This document shows, piece after piece, positions 23,723-33,822 of a stretch of 64,000 nt of DNA. The notes under the pieces are model-generated. The model searched no databases and was not told where the DNA came from. It saw only the letters and a program-made list of their open reading frames with translations. A program made the translations under genes and the position numbers. Location of the stretch: positions 1 through 64,000 of the forward strand of contig WHTP01000004.1 of the NCBI GenBank assembly GCA_009377695.1, given 5' to 3'. Source of the DNA: Hyphomicrobiales bacterium. GTDB taxonomy: Bacteria > Pseudomonadota > Alphaproteobacteria > Rhizobiales > Xanthobacteraceae. Position 1 is the stretch's first letter; each line of letters opens with the position of its first letter.

Positions 23723-26700
23723 ATGACCGCTCACCCGCCCCGCGTTTTTACGATTCCGGCATCGGCGCCATTCGTGCCGACGCTGATCGCGGCGCTACGC
23801 GATGGCAGATTGATCGACGGCTTCTCCGACACCAGCGATCCGCTTGCGCTTGCCTCCGCGACGCTCTACCTGCCGACACGACGCGCCTGCGCCCTCGCGC
23901 GCGACAGCTTCCTCGATGTGACCGGCGCGAATGCGGCGATCCTGCCGCGCATCGTTCCGATCGGCGACATCGACGAGGACGAGCTGGTGTTCGCCGACGC
24001 CGCCAATCCCGGCGCGCTTGATCTCAAGGACGAGCTTGGCGGCCTCGAACGCCGGCTCCTGCTCACGCAGCTCGTCAGCAAATGGGCGGCAACGCAGGCG
24101 GTCCGGCGCGACGGCCATGCGCCGCTGGTCGCGAACAATCCGGCATCGGCACTCGCGCTCGCCGACGCGCTGGCGCGGCTGATGGACGACATGACCACGC
24201 GACAGGTGCCGTGGGACAAGCTCGACACGCTGGTGCCCGGCGAGCACGACGAATACTGGCAACTGACGCTTCGATTCCTGAACGGGATCGTGCGCAGCGC
24301 CTGGCCGTTAGTCCTGGACGCGCACGGCAGGATCGAACCCGCCGCGCGGCGCGACCTGCTGATCGCTGCCGAAGCAAAGCGGTTGGCGGAGAACACCGAC
24401 GGTCCGGTGGTTGCGGCCGGCTCCACCGGCTCGATGCCGGCGACCGCCGCATTGATCGAGACGATCGCGAACCTGCCCCATGGGGCGGTGGTGCTGCCCG
24501 GCCTCGACTCCGATCTCGACGAAGAGGCCTGGGACGACATCGCGGGGCGGCGCGACTCGGAAGGCCGCGAGACGATCGCGCCCGCGATCAGCCATCCGCA
24601 ATTCGCCATGCAGGCGCTGCTGGCGCGGATCGGCATCACGCGCGCCGAAGTGCTCCGCCTTGGCGAGCCGGCAGCGCATGGCCGCGAGGCGGTGATCTCC
24701 GAGGTCATGCGGCCGGCCGACAAGACCGACAAGTGGCGCGACCTTGCGAGTGGCGCGCTGCGCCTCGACGATGCCCTGGAGGACGTTTCGGTCATCGCGG
24801 CAACGAATGCCGAAGAAGAGGCGCTCGCCATCGCCGTCGCGCTGCGCGAGGTGCTTGAAACGGACGCGAAGACGGCGGCGCTGGTGACGCCCGACCGGGC
24901 GCTGGCGCGCCGGGTGCTCGCCGCGCTCGCGCGATGGCAGGTCGCAGTTGACGACTCCGGTGGCGATCCGCTCGCCGATACATCCGCCGGCGTGTTCGCG
25001 CGCCTCGTCGCCAAGGCCGCGCTCGAAGGGCTTGAGCCCGTCACGCTGCTGGCCCTGCTCAAGCATCCGCTGCTGCGGCTTGGCGCCGGCGCCGGGGCGC
25101 ATGCACATGCGATCTCGGTGATCGAGCAGGCGGTGCTGCGCGGGCCCCGCCCGAAGCCCGGGACCGGCGGCCTCGCGCAGGCGCTCAAGACATTCCGCGA
25201 GAAAACGAGGCTCCACCACTCCGATCCGCGTGCGCGGCTGACGCCAAGCCAGTTGCAAGGCGCCGCCGATCTGATCGATGCGTTCACCGCCGCACTCAAG
25301 CCACTTGAGACACTCGCGAAGACCAAGCAGCCGCTGGCGCTGTTTGCCAAGGTACACCACCAGGTCGTTGAGATACTGTCGACGGAACGCCGCGGCGCCG
25401 GGATCGCCTTTACCGGTCGAGACGGTACGGCGCTCGACAAGGCCTTCGAGGAAATTGACGACCATGCGCAGCGCGTTGCGGTTTCGGCATCGGACTATCC
25501 CGATCTGTTCCGCGCCGTCATCGCCGAAAAGCCGGTGCGGCTGCCCGACCGGCCGGGCGTTCGCGTGCGCATCTACGGTCCGCTCGAGGCGCGGCTCCAA
25601 TCGATCGATCGCGTCGTGCTCGGCGGTCTCGTCGAAAGCGTATGGCCGCCGGAGGCGCGCAGCGATCCCTGGCTCAGCCGGCCGATGCGGCGCAGCTTGG
25701 GCCTCGATCTGCCGGAGCGGCGGATTTCGCTGTCGGCGCATGACTTCGCGCAGATGCTCGGTGCCAATGAGGTCGTGCTCGCCTATCCCGCCAAGCTCTC
25801 GGGCGCGCCGACGGTGCCGTCGCGATTCATCCAGCGGCTCGCGGCCGTCGCCGGCGACAAGCGATGGGATGCAGCGCTCGCGCGCGGCGAACGATATCTC
25901 GCCTGGGCGCGCGAGCTCGATCGGCCGGACAGCGCGCCACGGCCGGTGGCGCGACCCGAACCAAAGCCCGCCCGCGACGCACGGCCGACGTCGCTCTCGG
26001 TCACCGAAATCGAGCTTTGGCTGCGCGATCCATATTCGATCTATGCTCGACATATTCTCCGCCTGCAGCCGCTCGACGCGATCGACACGCCGCCCGGTGC
26101 GCGCGACCGGGGCACGGTTATCCATGGTGCCATCGGAAAGTTCACCGAACGGTTCAAGGGCGCCCTGCCCACCGACGTCGTCGGCGAACTGATCAAGCTC
26201 GGCGAGGAGGAGTTCGCGGTGCTTGAGGATTTTCCCGAGGCGCGGGCGTTCTGGTGGCCGCGATATCTGCGCATCGCGCGCTGGTTCGCCGGCTTCGAAG
26301 CGCGCCGCCGCGCCGACCTCACCGGCATCAGCGCGGAGATCGGTGCGCGTTTGGAAATCCCGCTCGGGCACCGGTCGTTCACGCTGCGCACGCGCGCCGA
26401 CCGCATCGAGCACCGGCGCGACGGCCGGTACACGATCCTCGACTATAAGACCGGGCGGCCGCCAACCGGGCCGCAGGTGTCGTCCGGGCTTACCCCGCAG
26501 CTCACCCTCGAAGGCGCGATCCTGCGGGCCGGACAGTTCGAGGGGATTCCCACGGGCGGCTCGATCGCGGAGATCGTCTACGTGACGCTGCGCGGTGGCG
26601 AACCGCCGGGAGAGGACAAGGCGGTCGATCTCGGCGACAGCACGCCGGATGCTGCTTCTGACAAAGCGCTTAGCGAACTGACCAAGCTTGTGACGAAATT

Positions 26701-26842
26701 CGAGGACGAAGAGGTCGGCTATCTCTCCAGGGAACGGGTGATGTTCATGCGCCGTGGCGGCGGCGACTACGACCATCTCGCGCGCGTAAAGGAATGGTCG
26801 CTGACCAGCGGTGCCGCCGAAGATGGGGGCGAGGCGGAATGA
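23723..26842 (+). CDS. addB: Double-strand break repair protein AddB
   Basis: 1039 aa partner of AddA in the helicase-nuclease that resects broken DNA ends for RecA. It has a degenerate helicase-like N-terminal region (LYLPTRRACALARDSF, ILPRIVPIGDIDEDE) and a C-terminal PD-(D/E)XK nuclease region (SVTEIELWLRDPYSIYARHI, GTVIHGAIGKFTERF, YTILDYKTGRPPTGPQ with catalytic Asp and Lys). Length is normal for alphaproteobacterial AddB. Start ATG 23723. Its stop overlaps the addA ATG by four bases (ATGA), implying coupled translation. Confidence 0.94.
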   Translation: MTAHPPRVFTIPASAPFVPTLIAALRDGRLIDGFSDTSDPLALASATLYLPTRRACALARDSFLDVTGANAAILPRIVPIGDIDEDELVFADAANPGALDLKDELGGLERRLLLTQLVSKWAATQAVRRDGHAPLVANNPASALALADALARLMDDMTTRQVPWDKLDTLVPGEHDEYWQLTLRFLNGIVRSAWPLVLDAHGRIEPAARRDLLIAAEAKRLAENTDGPVVAAGSTGSMPATAALIETIANLPHGAVVLPGLDSDLDEEAWDDIAGRRDSEGRETIAPAISHPQFAMQALLARIGITRAEVLRLGEPAAHGREAVISEVMRPADKTDKWRDLASGALRLDDALEDVSVIAATNAEEEALAIAVALREVLETDAKTAALVTPDRALARRVLAALARWQVAVDDSGGDPLADTSAGVFARLVAKAALEGLEPVTLLALLKHPLLRLGAGAGAHAHAISVIEQAVLRGPRPKPGTGGLAQALKTFREKTRLHHSDPRARLTPSQLQGAADLIDAFTAALKPLETLAKTKQPLALFAKVHHQVVEILSTERRGAGIAFTGRDGTALDKAFEEIDDHAQRVAVSASDYPDLFRAVIAEKPVRLPDRPGVRVRIYGPLEARLQSIDRVVLGGLVESVWPPEARSDPWLSRPMRRSLGLDLPERRISLSAHDFAQMLGANEVVLAYPAKLSGAPTVPSRFIQRLAAVAGDKRWDAALARGERYLAWARELDRPDSAPRPVARPEPKPARDARPTSLSVTEIELWLRDPYSIYARHILRLQPLDAIDTPPGARDRGTVIHGAIGKFTERFKGALPTDVVGELIKLGEEEFAVLEDFPEARAFWWPRYLRIARWFAGFEARRRADLTGISAEIGARLEIPLGHRSFTLRTRADRIEHRRDGRYTILDYKTGRPPTGPQVSSGLTPQLTLEGAILRAGQFEGIPTGGSIAEIVYVTLRGGEPPGEDKAVDLGDSTPDAASDKALSELTKLVTKFEDEEVGYLSRERVMFMRRGGGDYDHLARVKEWSLTSGAAEDGGEAE

Positions 26843-29800
26843 GCGCGCCGCGCAAGATTCCCAATGCCGTCCTGGAGGCGCAGCACAAGGCATCCGACCC
26901 CGCGGCATCGGCGTGGGTCTCCGCCAATGCCGGCTCCGGCAAGACCTATGTGCTGGCGCAGCGAGTGATCCGCCTGCTGCTCGACGGCACCCACCCGTCG
27001 AAGATTCTCTGCCTCACTTACACCAAGGCGGCGGCTGCCAACATGGCGAACCGCGTGTTCGAGCGGCTTGCGGGCTGGACGACCCTGGATGATGCGGCTC
27101 TTGAAACAGAAATTCACAAGACCGGCGTCAAGCGCGTCGACGTCAAGCGCCTGGCGCGGGCGCGCAAGCTGTTCGCGGAGGCGCTGGAGACACCGGGCGG
27201 GCTGAAGGTGCAGACCATCCACGCGTTCTGCACGCGGCTGCTGCAGCAGTTCCCGTTCGAGGCCGACGTTGCGGCGCGCTTCCAGGTGCTGGACGAGACG
27301 CAGCAGACACAGATGATCGAAACGATCCGGCTCGACGTGCTGCTCGCCGCGTCGGCGCGGCCCGACAGCGCCGAGGGCCGCGCCCTGGCGACGATCATCA
27401 CGCTGACCAGCGACTTCGCGTTCCAACTCGCGTTGGCCGAAGCGATCCGCGAAGGCGAGAAGGTGATGGCGTGGCTGTCGCAAGCCGGCGGCATCGGCGG
27501 CGCGATGGCGGAGCTGTCGCAGGCGCTGGGGATCGATCCAGCAGATACCATCGAACAGATTGACGAAAAGATCGTCAACGGACCGATTTTTCCTATGTCG
27601 GAGTGGGCCGTGGCAGCAGCGATCTGCAAAGCCAGTTCGGCAAGAGACCAGGAGCAGTGCGAGCGCCTGACAATGGCCGCACAGGCCACTGGCTCAGACC
27701 GAATCGAAAAGTATTTGCAGGTTTTTGTAGACACCAAATGCAGGCCACGAGACAAAGTTGTTACGCAAAGGCTTACTAAAACGAACCCGTCGCTCGCGAG
27801 AACCTTGGCCGAAGAGAGGGACCGCGTTTGCAAGCTTCGGGAGCAGCGACTCGCCGTCATCGCCCGCGCCCGCACCGGCGCACTATTAGCCATCGCCAGC
27901 GCCGTCATCTCACGCTATCGCGCCGAGAAGGAAGCCCGTGGTTTCCTTGATTACGACGATCTCATCGCCAAGACGCGCGACCTGCTCTCGCGCGTGAGCG
28001 CGGCCTGGGTGCACTACAAGCTCGACCTCGGCATCGACCACCTCTTGATCGATGAGGCGCAGGATACGAGCCCGGAGCAGTGGGACATCATCGAGCGGCT
28101 GGTGGCCGAGTTTGCCGTGGGCGCGGGCGCACGCGGAACGCTGTCGCGCTCGATCTTCGCGGTGGGCGACGACAAGCAATCGATCTTCTCATTCCAAGGC
28201 GCCGACCCGCACGAATTCGAGAAGAAACAACGCAGCTTCAAGCGCACCTTCGAGGCCGCGGCGATCGAATGGCGCGACGTTCGCCTCGCTCATTCGTTCC
28301 GTTCGAACGACAGCGTGCTGACCGCGGTCCAGCACGTGTTCGCGCAGCCAACGATCTTCCGCAGTGTGACCACCGACGAGGGCGGGATTTCCCCGCATCT
28401 CGCTTTGCCCGACGCGGCGCCCGGCGTTGTCGAGATCTGGCCGCTGGTCGAGCCCGAGAAGCGTGAGCCCGTGCCGGCGTGGGATCAGCCGTTCGACAAG
28501 ACCTCGGAAACGAGCCCGCGCGTCAAGCTTGCGCGGCAAGTTGCCAAGCATGTCAGGTTGTGGATCGACCGCAAAGACCAGGTCGGCAGCGGCGCCGAGC
28601 GCCATGCAATACGACCGGGCGACATCCTCGTGCTGGTGCGCCAGCGCGGGCCCCTGTTCGAGGCGATCATCCGCGCGCTCAAGAACCAGGACATCGACGT
28701 CGCCGGGGCCGACCGGCTGGTGCTGACCGAGCACATCGCGGTCATGGACATGCTGGCGCTTGCTGATGCAGTGCTGCTGCCGGAAGACGACCTTGCGCTC
28801 GCGACCGTCCTCAAGAGCCCGCTGTTTGGATTGTCGGAAGACGAGCTGTTCGCGCTCGCCTGGGACCGCAAGGCCAACCTGCGGGCAACACTGAACGAGC
28901 GCCGGCCGGAGATCGCCGCAAAGCTTGCAGCGATCGCGCATGATGCGCAACGGCTGCCGCCGTTCGCCTTCTACGCCGATCTTCTCGGCGCGGGTCAGGC
29001 GCGCAAGCGTTTCCTGTCGCGACTCGGACCCGAGGCCAAGGACGTCATCGACGAATTCCTCAATCTCGCGCTTGCCTATGAGAGTCGCGAGACGCCGTCG
29101 TTGCAAGGCTTCGTCGCGTGGCTGCGCACCGCTTCGGCCGAGATCAAGCGCGACATGGAAATCGCGCGCGACGAGGTGCGGGTGATGACGGTTCACGGCG
29201 CAAAAGGATTGGAGGCGCCGATCGTCATCCTCGCCGACACCACGACCGAGCCGCAGGGCCCGATCCAGCATCAGCCGCGCCTTCTGAACCTGCCGGCGCA
29301 GCAGGCCGCGCCCGGCACGCCCGACCGGCTCATTTGGATGCCGAACAAGAAGGAGGACACCACTCCGATCGCCGTCGCGCGTGCGAACACGGTTGCCGAT
29401 GCGATCGACGAGCACCGCCGCTTGCTCTACGTCGCCATGACGCGCGCCGCCGACCGGCTGGTGATCTGCGGCTCCGTCGGCCAGAACCGGCGACCGCCGG
29501 GCTGCTGGTATGACCTGATGGTCGACGCGCTGAAGCCGCATTGCAGCGAGGAACCGGCGGATATCGGCGAAGGCAGCGTGCTGCGCTATCGCCAGACGCC
29601 GTCAAAGCCCGAGACGCTGTCGCTCTTTGATCTGCCGCCGGCGCAACCCGCGAGGCAGGAACGGCCGGACTGGCTCACCCGCGCGGCGCCGCACGCAGGG
29701 GTCGCGCTCGCGCCGCTCTCGCCGTCACAGCTCCATGACGAGACCGCGCCGATCGCCCGCTGGAGTGGCGAGGCGCGCCGGCAGGCTATGGCACGAGGCG

Positions 29801-30351
29801 TCGTCATGCACCGCCTGCTGCAATCGCTGCCGGCAATCGATCCCGACCATCGTCCGGACGCCGCGCGCCGCTACCTCGCAGGCAAGAGCAAGGACTTCAC
29901 CATCGAAGAATGCGAGGAACTCGCGCGCAAGGCGCTCATGCTGGTCGAGCATCCCGACTTCGCGGAGCTGTTCTCGCCCCACAGCAAGGCCGAGGTCCCG
30001 ATCGTCGGACGCATAGCCGGACGCATAGCCGGACACATGGCCGGACACGTGGCCGGACACGTGGCCCATGGCGGCAAGACCCGTGCCGTCGCCGGCGTCG
30101 TCGACCGGCTGGTGGTCACCGCCGACGCGATCCTCATCGCCGATCACAAAACGAATCGCGACCCGCCCCGAACGCTCGACAAAGTACCCAATGGCTACCT
30201 TGCGCAGCTTGCACTCTACCGCGCCGTGCTCTCCGAGCTCTATCCCGGGAGGCCTGTCCGCGCTGCCCTGGTCTGGACCGAAGTACCTGATCTGATGGAA
30301 ATTTCCGACGCAGCCATGGACCGGGCGCTGGCCACCCTCACCTCGTCGTGA
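26839..30351 (+). CDS. addA: ATP-dependent helicase/nuclease AddA
   Basis: 1170 aa UvrD-type motor with terminal nuclease. Seen: Walker A SANAGSGKTYVLAQRV, KILCLTYTKAAAANM, LLIDEAQDTSPEQW, FAVGDDKQSIFSFQGA, VRVMTVHGAKGLEAPIV, LLYVAMTRAADRLVI, and the nuclease strand AILIADHKTNRDPP near the C-terminus. A run of five near-identical tetrapeptides (GRIA, GRIA, GHMA, GHVA, GHVA) at about residues 1056-1076, from a 12-bp DNA tandem repeat at 30007-30066, lies just before the nuclease segment. It is an unusual expansion. Start ATG 26839 overlaps addB. Confidence 0.95.
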   Translation: MSAPRKIPNAVLEAQHKASDPAASAWVSANAGSGKTYVLAQRVIRLLLDGTHPSKILCLTYTKAAAANMANRVFERLAGWTTLDDAALETEIHKTGVKRVDVKRLARARKLFAEALETPGGLKVQTIHAFCTRLLQQFPFEADVAARFQVLDETQQTQMIETIRLDVLLAASARPDSAEGRALATIITLTSDFAFQLALAEAIREGEKVMAWLSQAGGIGGAMAELSQALGIDPADTIEQIDEKIVNGPIFPMSEWAVAAAICKASSARDQEQCERLTMAAQATGSDRIEKYLQVFVDTKCRPRDKVVTQRLTKTNPSLARTLAEERDRVCKLREQRLAVIARARTGALLAIASAVISRYRAEKEARGFLDYDDLIAKTRDLLSRVSAAWVHYKLDLGIDHLLIDEAQDTSPEQWDIIERLVAEFAVGAGARGTLSRSIFAVGDDKQSIFSFQGADPHEFEKKQRSFKRTFEAAAIEWRDVRLAHSFRSNDSVLTAVQHVFAQPTIFRSVTTDEGGISPHLALPDAAPGVVEIWPLVEPEKREPVPAWDQPFDKTSETSPRVKLARQVAKHVRLWIDRKDQVGSGAERHAIRPGDILVLVRQRGPLFEAIIRALKNQDIDVAGADRLVLTEHIAVMDMLALADAVLLPEDDLALATVLKSPLFGLSEDELFALAWDRKANLRATLNERRPEIAAKLAAIAHDAQRLPPFAFYADLLGAGQARKRFLSRLGPEAKDVIDEFLNLALAYESRETPSLQGFVAWLRTASAEIKRDMEIARDEVRVMTVHGAKGLEAPIVILADTTTEPQGPIQHQPRLLNLPAQQAAPGTPDRLIWMPNKKEDTTPIAVARANTVADAIDEHRRLLYVAMTRAADRLVICGSVGQNRRPPGCWYDLMVDALKPHCSEEPADIGEGSVLRYRQTPSKPETLSLFDLPPAQPARQERPDWLTRAAPHAGVALAPLSPSQLHDETAPIARWSGEARRQAMARGVVMHRLLQSLPAIDPDHRPDAARRYLAGKSKDFTIEECEELARKALMLVEHPDFAELFSPHSKAEVPIVGRIAGRIAGHMAGHVAGHVAHGGKTRAVAGVVDRLVVTADAILIADHKTNRDPPRTLDKVPNGYLAQLALYRAVLSELYPGRPVRAALVWTEVPDLMEISDAAMDRALATLTSS

Positions 30352-30435
30352 AGCCTGCTTGACGGGGTCCGGAGGCATTCATAGGTTCGCACTCCACTAA
30401 ATGCGCAGCCGCGCCCGCAAGCAACGAGGTACTCC

Positions 30436-30756
30436 ATGGCCGTCGGCAAGGTCTCTGATGCCACTTTCGAGGCGGAAGTGTTGAAGGCCAAGGGTCCCGT
30501 GGTGGTGGACTTTTGGGCGGAATGGTGCGGCCCCTGCAAGATGATCGCGCCGGCGCTGGAGGAGATCGCGGGCTCGCTTGGCGAGAAGGTCAAGATCGTG
30601 AAGCTCAATGTTGACGAAAATCCGCAAGTCGCGGCGAAGTACAACATCCAGTCGATCCCGACGCTGCTGATCTTCAAGAACGGCGACATGTCCTCGCGCC
30701 AGATCGGCGCCGCGCCGAAGCAAAAGCTCGAGCAGTGGATCACGGCAGCGGTTTGA
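30436..30756 (+). CDS. trxA: Thioredoxin
   Basis: 106 aa cytoplasmic disulfide reductase with active site WAEWCGPCKMIAP and the cis-Pro loop SIPTLLIF. ATG 30436 is preceded by CGAGGTA. It follows addA after an 84-base gap, an arrangement conserved in alphaproteobacteria. Confidence 0.97.
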   Translation: MAVGKVSDATFEAEVLKAKGPVVVDFWAEWCGPCKMIAPALEEIAGSLGEKVKIVKLNVDENPQVAAKYNIQSIPTLLIFKNGDMSSRQIGAAPKQKLEQWITAAV

Positions 30757-30863
30757 TCCCTTCGCTGTCGCTTCATCCCTTTATTGACGTCATTGCGCGG
30801 CGAGCGACGGAGTTCGTTGCTGTGCCCTGAGGGCACAACAACCCGTCCTCGCACACTGCAACA
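30757..30863. repeat. REP-like palindrome between convergent genes
   Basis: Contains GTCATTGCGCGGCGAGCGAC and the short stem TGTGCCCTGAGGGCACAAC, in the style of the GTCATTGCGAGGAGC repeats of many proteobacteria. It separates trxA and folC and may end both transcripts. Confidence 0.55.
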
Positions 30864-32180
30864 TCACGTCGGCGGTGTGCCGTTCGCGTTGAGTACCGCG
30901 CCGGCAAGATAAAGCGATCCCGTGATCATCACCCGCGGCGGCGGTTCGAGGCCGAGCCGCCCGACATCGGCGAGCGCGCTTTCGATGTCACTGCTCGCCT
31001 GCGCTGGAATGTTGGCGGCCCAGGCGAACTCTGCAACATCCGAGGCTGGAATGCTCTTCAGCTGATCGGGAATCGGCACCGCGAAGAGCCGGCGCGCGAG
31101 CCCGGAAAAATTCTTCAGGAACGCGCTCGCGTCCTTGCTCGCGAGCATGCCGACGATCAGCACCAGCGGGCGCGATACGCGCTCTTCGAGATCGGCAAGC
31201 GCGTTCGCAATCGTGCGGCCGCCATCCGCGTTGTGGCCGCCGTCAAGCCAGAGCTCGCTACCGGCCGGAAGCAGCCCAGGCAGCCGTCCTTGCGACAGCC
31301 GCTGCATCCGCGCCGGCCACTCCGCTTTCGCGACCGCCTCGAACACCGCGGGACGAAGTCCGAGTGACGGCAGCGCGCGCAGTGTGGCGATGGCAACCCC
31401 GGCATTCTCGAACTGATGCCGGCCCGGCAGCCGCGGTGCCGGCAGATCGAGCAGGCCGGCATCGTCCGAATAGACCAGCCGGCCGCGCTCCTCGGTCGCG
31501 GTCCAATTCTCGCCCGCAATCCGAATCGGTGCGGCGGCGCGCGCCGCCGCACGTTCAATCGCCGCGAGCGCCTCGCGTGGCTGCGCGGCCACGATCGCAG
31601 GAACATCCCGTTTGAAGATGCCGGCCTTCTCGGCCGCGATCTTCGCGACGGTGTCGCCAAGATAATCGGCGTGATCGAATGAGACCGGCGTGACGACGGT
31701 AGCGAGCGGCCGATCGACAACATTGGTCGCGTCAAGCCGACCGCCGAGTCCAACCTCCAGCAGCAGCACATCGGCCGGGTGGCGCGCGAACAGAAGCAGG
31801 CCCGCCGCAGTCGTGATTTCAAACACCGTGATCGGCTGATCGGCGTTGGCGCGCTCGCATTCCTCGAATACGCGCGCAAGCTCGTCATCCGAGACCAAAA
31901 TCCCCTCACCCGCCGCACCGAGACGGAACCGCTCGTTGAATCGGACGAGATGCGGCGAGGTATAGACATGCACGCGCAATCCCGCCGCTTCGAGGATCGC
32001 GCGCATGAACGCGATGGTCGAGCCCTTGCCGTTGGTACCGGAGACGTGGATGACCGGTGGCAGCTTCCGCTCCGGATGCCCCATGGCGGCAAGCAGCCGC
32101 CACATGCGATCGAGCGAGAGATCGATCAGCCTGGGATGCAGCGCAAGGAGCCGCGCGACGATGGAATCGATGGACGACAT
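30864..32180 (-). CDS. folC: Bifunctional folylpolyglutamate/dihydrofolate synthase
   Basis: 438 aa Mur-ligase-family enzyme adding glutamate to folates. Seen: SLDRMWRLLAAMGHPE, P-loop VIHVSGTNGKGSTIAF, YTSPHLVRFNERF, LLLEVGLGGRLDATNV and the C-terminal LDGGHNADGGRTI. ATG 32180. Last gene of the trp/accD/folC block on this strand; a mosaic CTAG palindrome lies between it and accD. Confidence 0.95.
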   Translation of the reverse strand: MSSIDSIVARLLALHPRLIDLSLDRMWRLLAAMGHPERKLPPVIHVSGTNGKGSTIAFMRAILEAAGLRVHVYTSPHLVRFNERFRLGAAGEGILVSDDELARVFEECERANADQPITVFEITTAAGLLLFARHPADVLLLEVGLGGRLDATNVVDRPLATVVTPVSFDHADYLGDTVAKIAAEKAGIFKRDVPAIVAAQPREALAAIERAAARAAAPIRIAGENWTATEERGRLVYSDDAGLLDLPAPRLPGRHQFENAGVAIATLRALPSLGLRPAVFEAVAKAEWPARMQRLSQGRLPGLLPAGSELWLDGGHNADGGRTIANALADLEERVSRPLVLIVGMLASKDASAFLKNFSGLARRLFAVPIPDQLKSIPASDVAEFAWAANIPAQASSDIESALADVGRLGLEPPPRVMITGSLYLAGAVLNANGTPPT

Positions 32181-32209
32181 TGCGCGGAGTATAGCGGATC
32201 ACCCGCTAG

Positions 32210-32302
32210 CTAGTGTGGCGGTTCAGAAGTTCGCCATGCTTCGCGAAGTTCGCTTTACGAAAATGCAGCACGATCAAGCGAACTTCGGATTCAGGACGCT
32301 AG
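32210..32302 (+). repeat. Mosaic CTAG palindrome (A left half, B right half)
   Basis: Left end is family A (CTAGTGTGGCGGTTCAGAAG). The right end is the family B variant (GCGAACTTCGGATTCAGGAC then GCTAG) as at 781. The middle is longer than usual, with an extra CGCGAAGTTCGC. A second CTAG (32206-32209) directly precedes the element. This points to recombination between families. Confidence 0.8.
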
Positions 32303-32314
32303 CGCGGATGACGC

Positions 32315-33241
32315 CTACGGGCTGGCCGGAACAGCCAGCTCATCGCCTTGTGGCAAGGTGTCGATGGCCTGCGGCGGCGACGGCGGAGCTGCCGGCTCCT
32401 TGGTCAGAAGACGGCAGATATTCGACAGCGTCGCGCGCAATTCATGGCGCGGAACCACCAGATCGACCATGCCGTGTTCCTGCAGGTACTCCGCACGCTG
32501 GAAGCCCTCGGGCAGCTTCTCGCGGATGGTCTGCTCGATGACGCGCGGGCCGGCAAAGCCGATGAGTGCGCCCGGCTCTGCGATGTGGACGTCGCCCAGC
32601 ATGCCATAAGAGGCTGTGACACCGCCGGTGGTCGGATTGGTGAGCACGACGATGTAAGGCTTGCCCGCTTCGCGCAGCATCTGCACCGCGACGGTCGTGC
32701 GCGGAAGCTGCATCAGCGAGAGAATCCCTTCCTGCATGCGCGCGCCGCCGGACGCAGCGAATACGATGAAGGGCGTGCCCTTTTCGACCGCGGTCTCGAG
32801 CCCCTTGACCACGGCCTCGCCGGCGGCCATGCCGAGCGAGCCGCCCATGAAATCGAAATCCTGCACGCCGACCACGACCGGCAGCCCGTCGAGTTTGCCG
32901 TAGCCGAGCTTGATCGCGTCGGTCGTGCCGGTCTTGCTGCGCGCGTCCTTGAGGCGATCGCTGTAGCGGCGCTCGTCGCGGAACTTAAGCGGATCGACCG
33001 GCGCGACCGGCACCGCGATGTCGAACCAGGTCTCGTTGTCGAAGATCGACTTCAGGCGCGCGGTGGCACTCATGCGCATGTGGTAGTTCGAGCCTGGGAT
33101 GACGAACTGGTTCGCCTCCACGTCCTTGTAGAAGACGAGCTGCCCGGTTTCCGGGCACTTGATCCACAGGTTCTCTGGGGTTTCGCGCCTATTCAGGAAG
33201 TTGCGAATCTTCGGCCGAACGACGTTGGAAATCCAATTCAT
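32315..33241 (-). CDS. accD: Acetyl-CoA carboxylase carboxyltransferase subunit beta
   Basis: 308 aa; with AccA transfers carboxyl from biotin to acetyl-CoA, making malonyl-CoA for fatty acids. Seen: [32 protein letters not shown], the crotonase-like core [31 protein letters not shown] and [15 protein letters not shown]. The usual N-terminal four-Cys zinc ribbon is reduced: [10 protein letters not shown] keeps one Cys and the second pair is replaced by [15 protein letters not shown] 33241 is preferred over the longer open frame because MNWISNV is the family start. Confidence 0.94.
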   Translation of the reverse strand: MNWISNVVRPKIRNFLNRRETPENLWIKCPETGQLVFYKDVEANQFVIPGSNYHMRMSATARLKSIFDNETWFDIAVPVAPVDPLKFRDERRYSDRLKDARSKTGTTDAIKLGYGKLDGLPVVVGVQDFDFMGGSLGMAAGEAVVKGLETAVEKGTPFIVFAASGGARMQEGILSLMQLPRTTVAVQMLREAGKPYIVVLTNPTTGGVTASYGMLGDVHIAEPGALIGFAGPRVIEQTIREKLPEGFQRAEYLQEHGMVDLVVPRHELRATLSNICRLLTKEPAAPPSPPQAIDTLPQGDELAVPASP

Positions 33242-33340
33242 GCAGTCACTCTCGGTACAAGCGAGCGTACGCTGTTCGCTAATATGGATGGCCACGGCCA
33301 CCCCCGCAACGACGAAAAAATCCAAGAGCTGGCAGGCCTC

Positions 33341-33745
33341 TTAGTTCGGCCGATAAGTTCCAAAATGCCAGAGATGGCCTTCCGGATCGCGAGCGGTGTA
33401 TTCGCGCGATCCGTAGTCGGTCGTGGTCAGGTCGCGCACGATCTCGGCACCGGCGGCCTTGGCGCGCGCACAATGGGCATCGACGCCGCCGAGCACGATG
33501 TAGACGCTCTGTGTCACACACCCAGCGTCGAGCGGGCTCTTCCAGTTGAACAGGGAATTGGTGTTCGAGCCGAGCATGACGAAGGCCGGTCCGAGCTTGA
33601 TCTCCGCGTGTGCCACGGTGCCGTCGGGGCCGTCGTGCAGAGCGTGCTTCTCAAATCCGAAGGCGCGGCAGAGCCAGTCGATGGCCGTGCGCGCGTCGCG
33701 ATATTGCAGGCAGGGAATGATGCAGGGTTCGGCGTTTGCGGTCAT
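33341..33745 (-). CDS. VOC-family (glyoxalase/bleomycin-resistance-like) protein
   Basis: 134 aa single-module VOC protein: IPCLQYRDARTAIDWLCRAF, ALHDGPDGTVAHAEIKLG, SVYIVLGGVDAHCARAKAAG and DPEGHLWHFGTY. It resembles PhnB-like/bleomycin-resistance-type small VOC proteins; the function is not defined. It lies 77 bases after the AraC-type regulator gene on the same strand, and the two probably form a unit set between trpA and accD. Confidence 0.82.
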   Translation of the reverse strand: MTANAEPCIIPCLQYRDARTAIDWLCRAFGFEKHALHDGPDGTVAHAEIKLGPAFVMLGSNTNSLFNWKSPLDAGCVTQSVYIVLGGVDAHCARAKAAGAEIVRDLTTTDYGSREYTARDPEGHLWHFGTYRPN

Positions 33746-33822
33746 GTCGCGCGCTCCTCGCTTGGTTCGACGGACCGAACGCTATCGCCATGATCCGGCT
33801 TCGGTCTTGGAAGGATGTAACC

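Noticed and set aside
24308-26908. 866-codon open frame on the minus strand opposite addB
   Set aside because: Composition is typical of an antisense shadow and addB in the forward frame has clear nuclease motifs and operon overlap.
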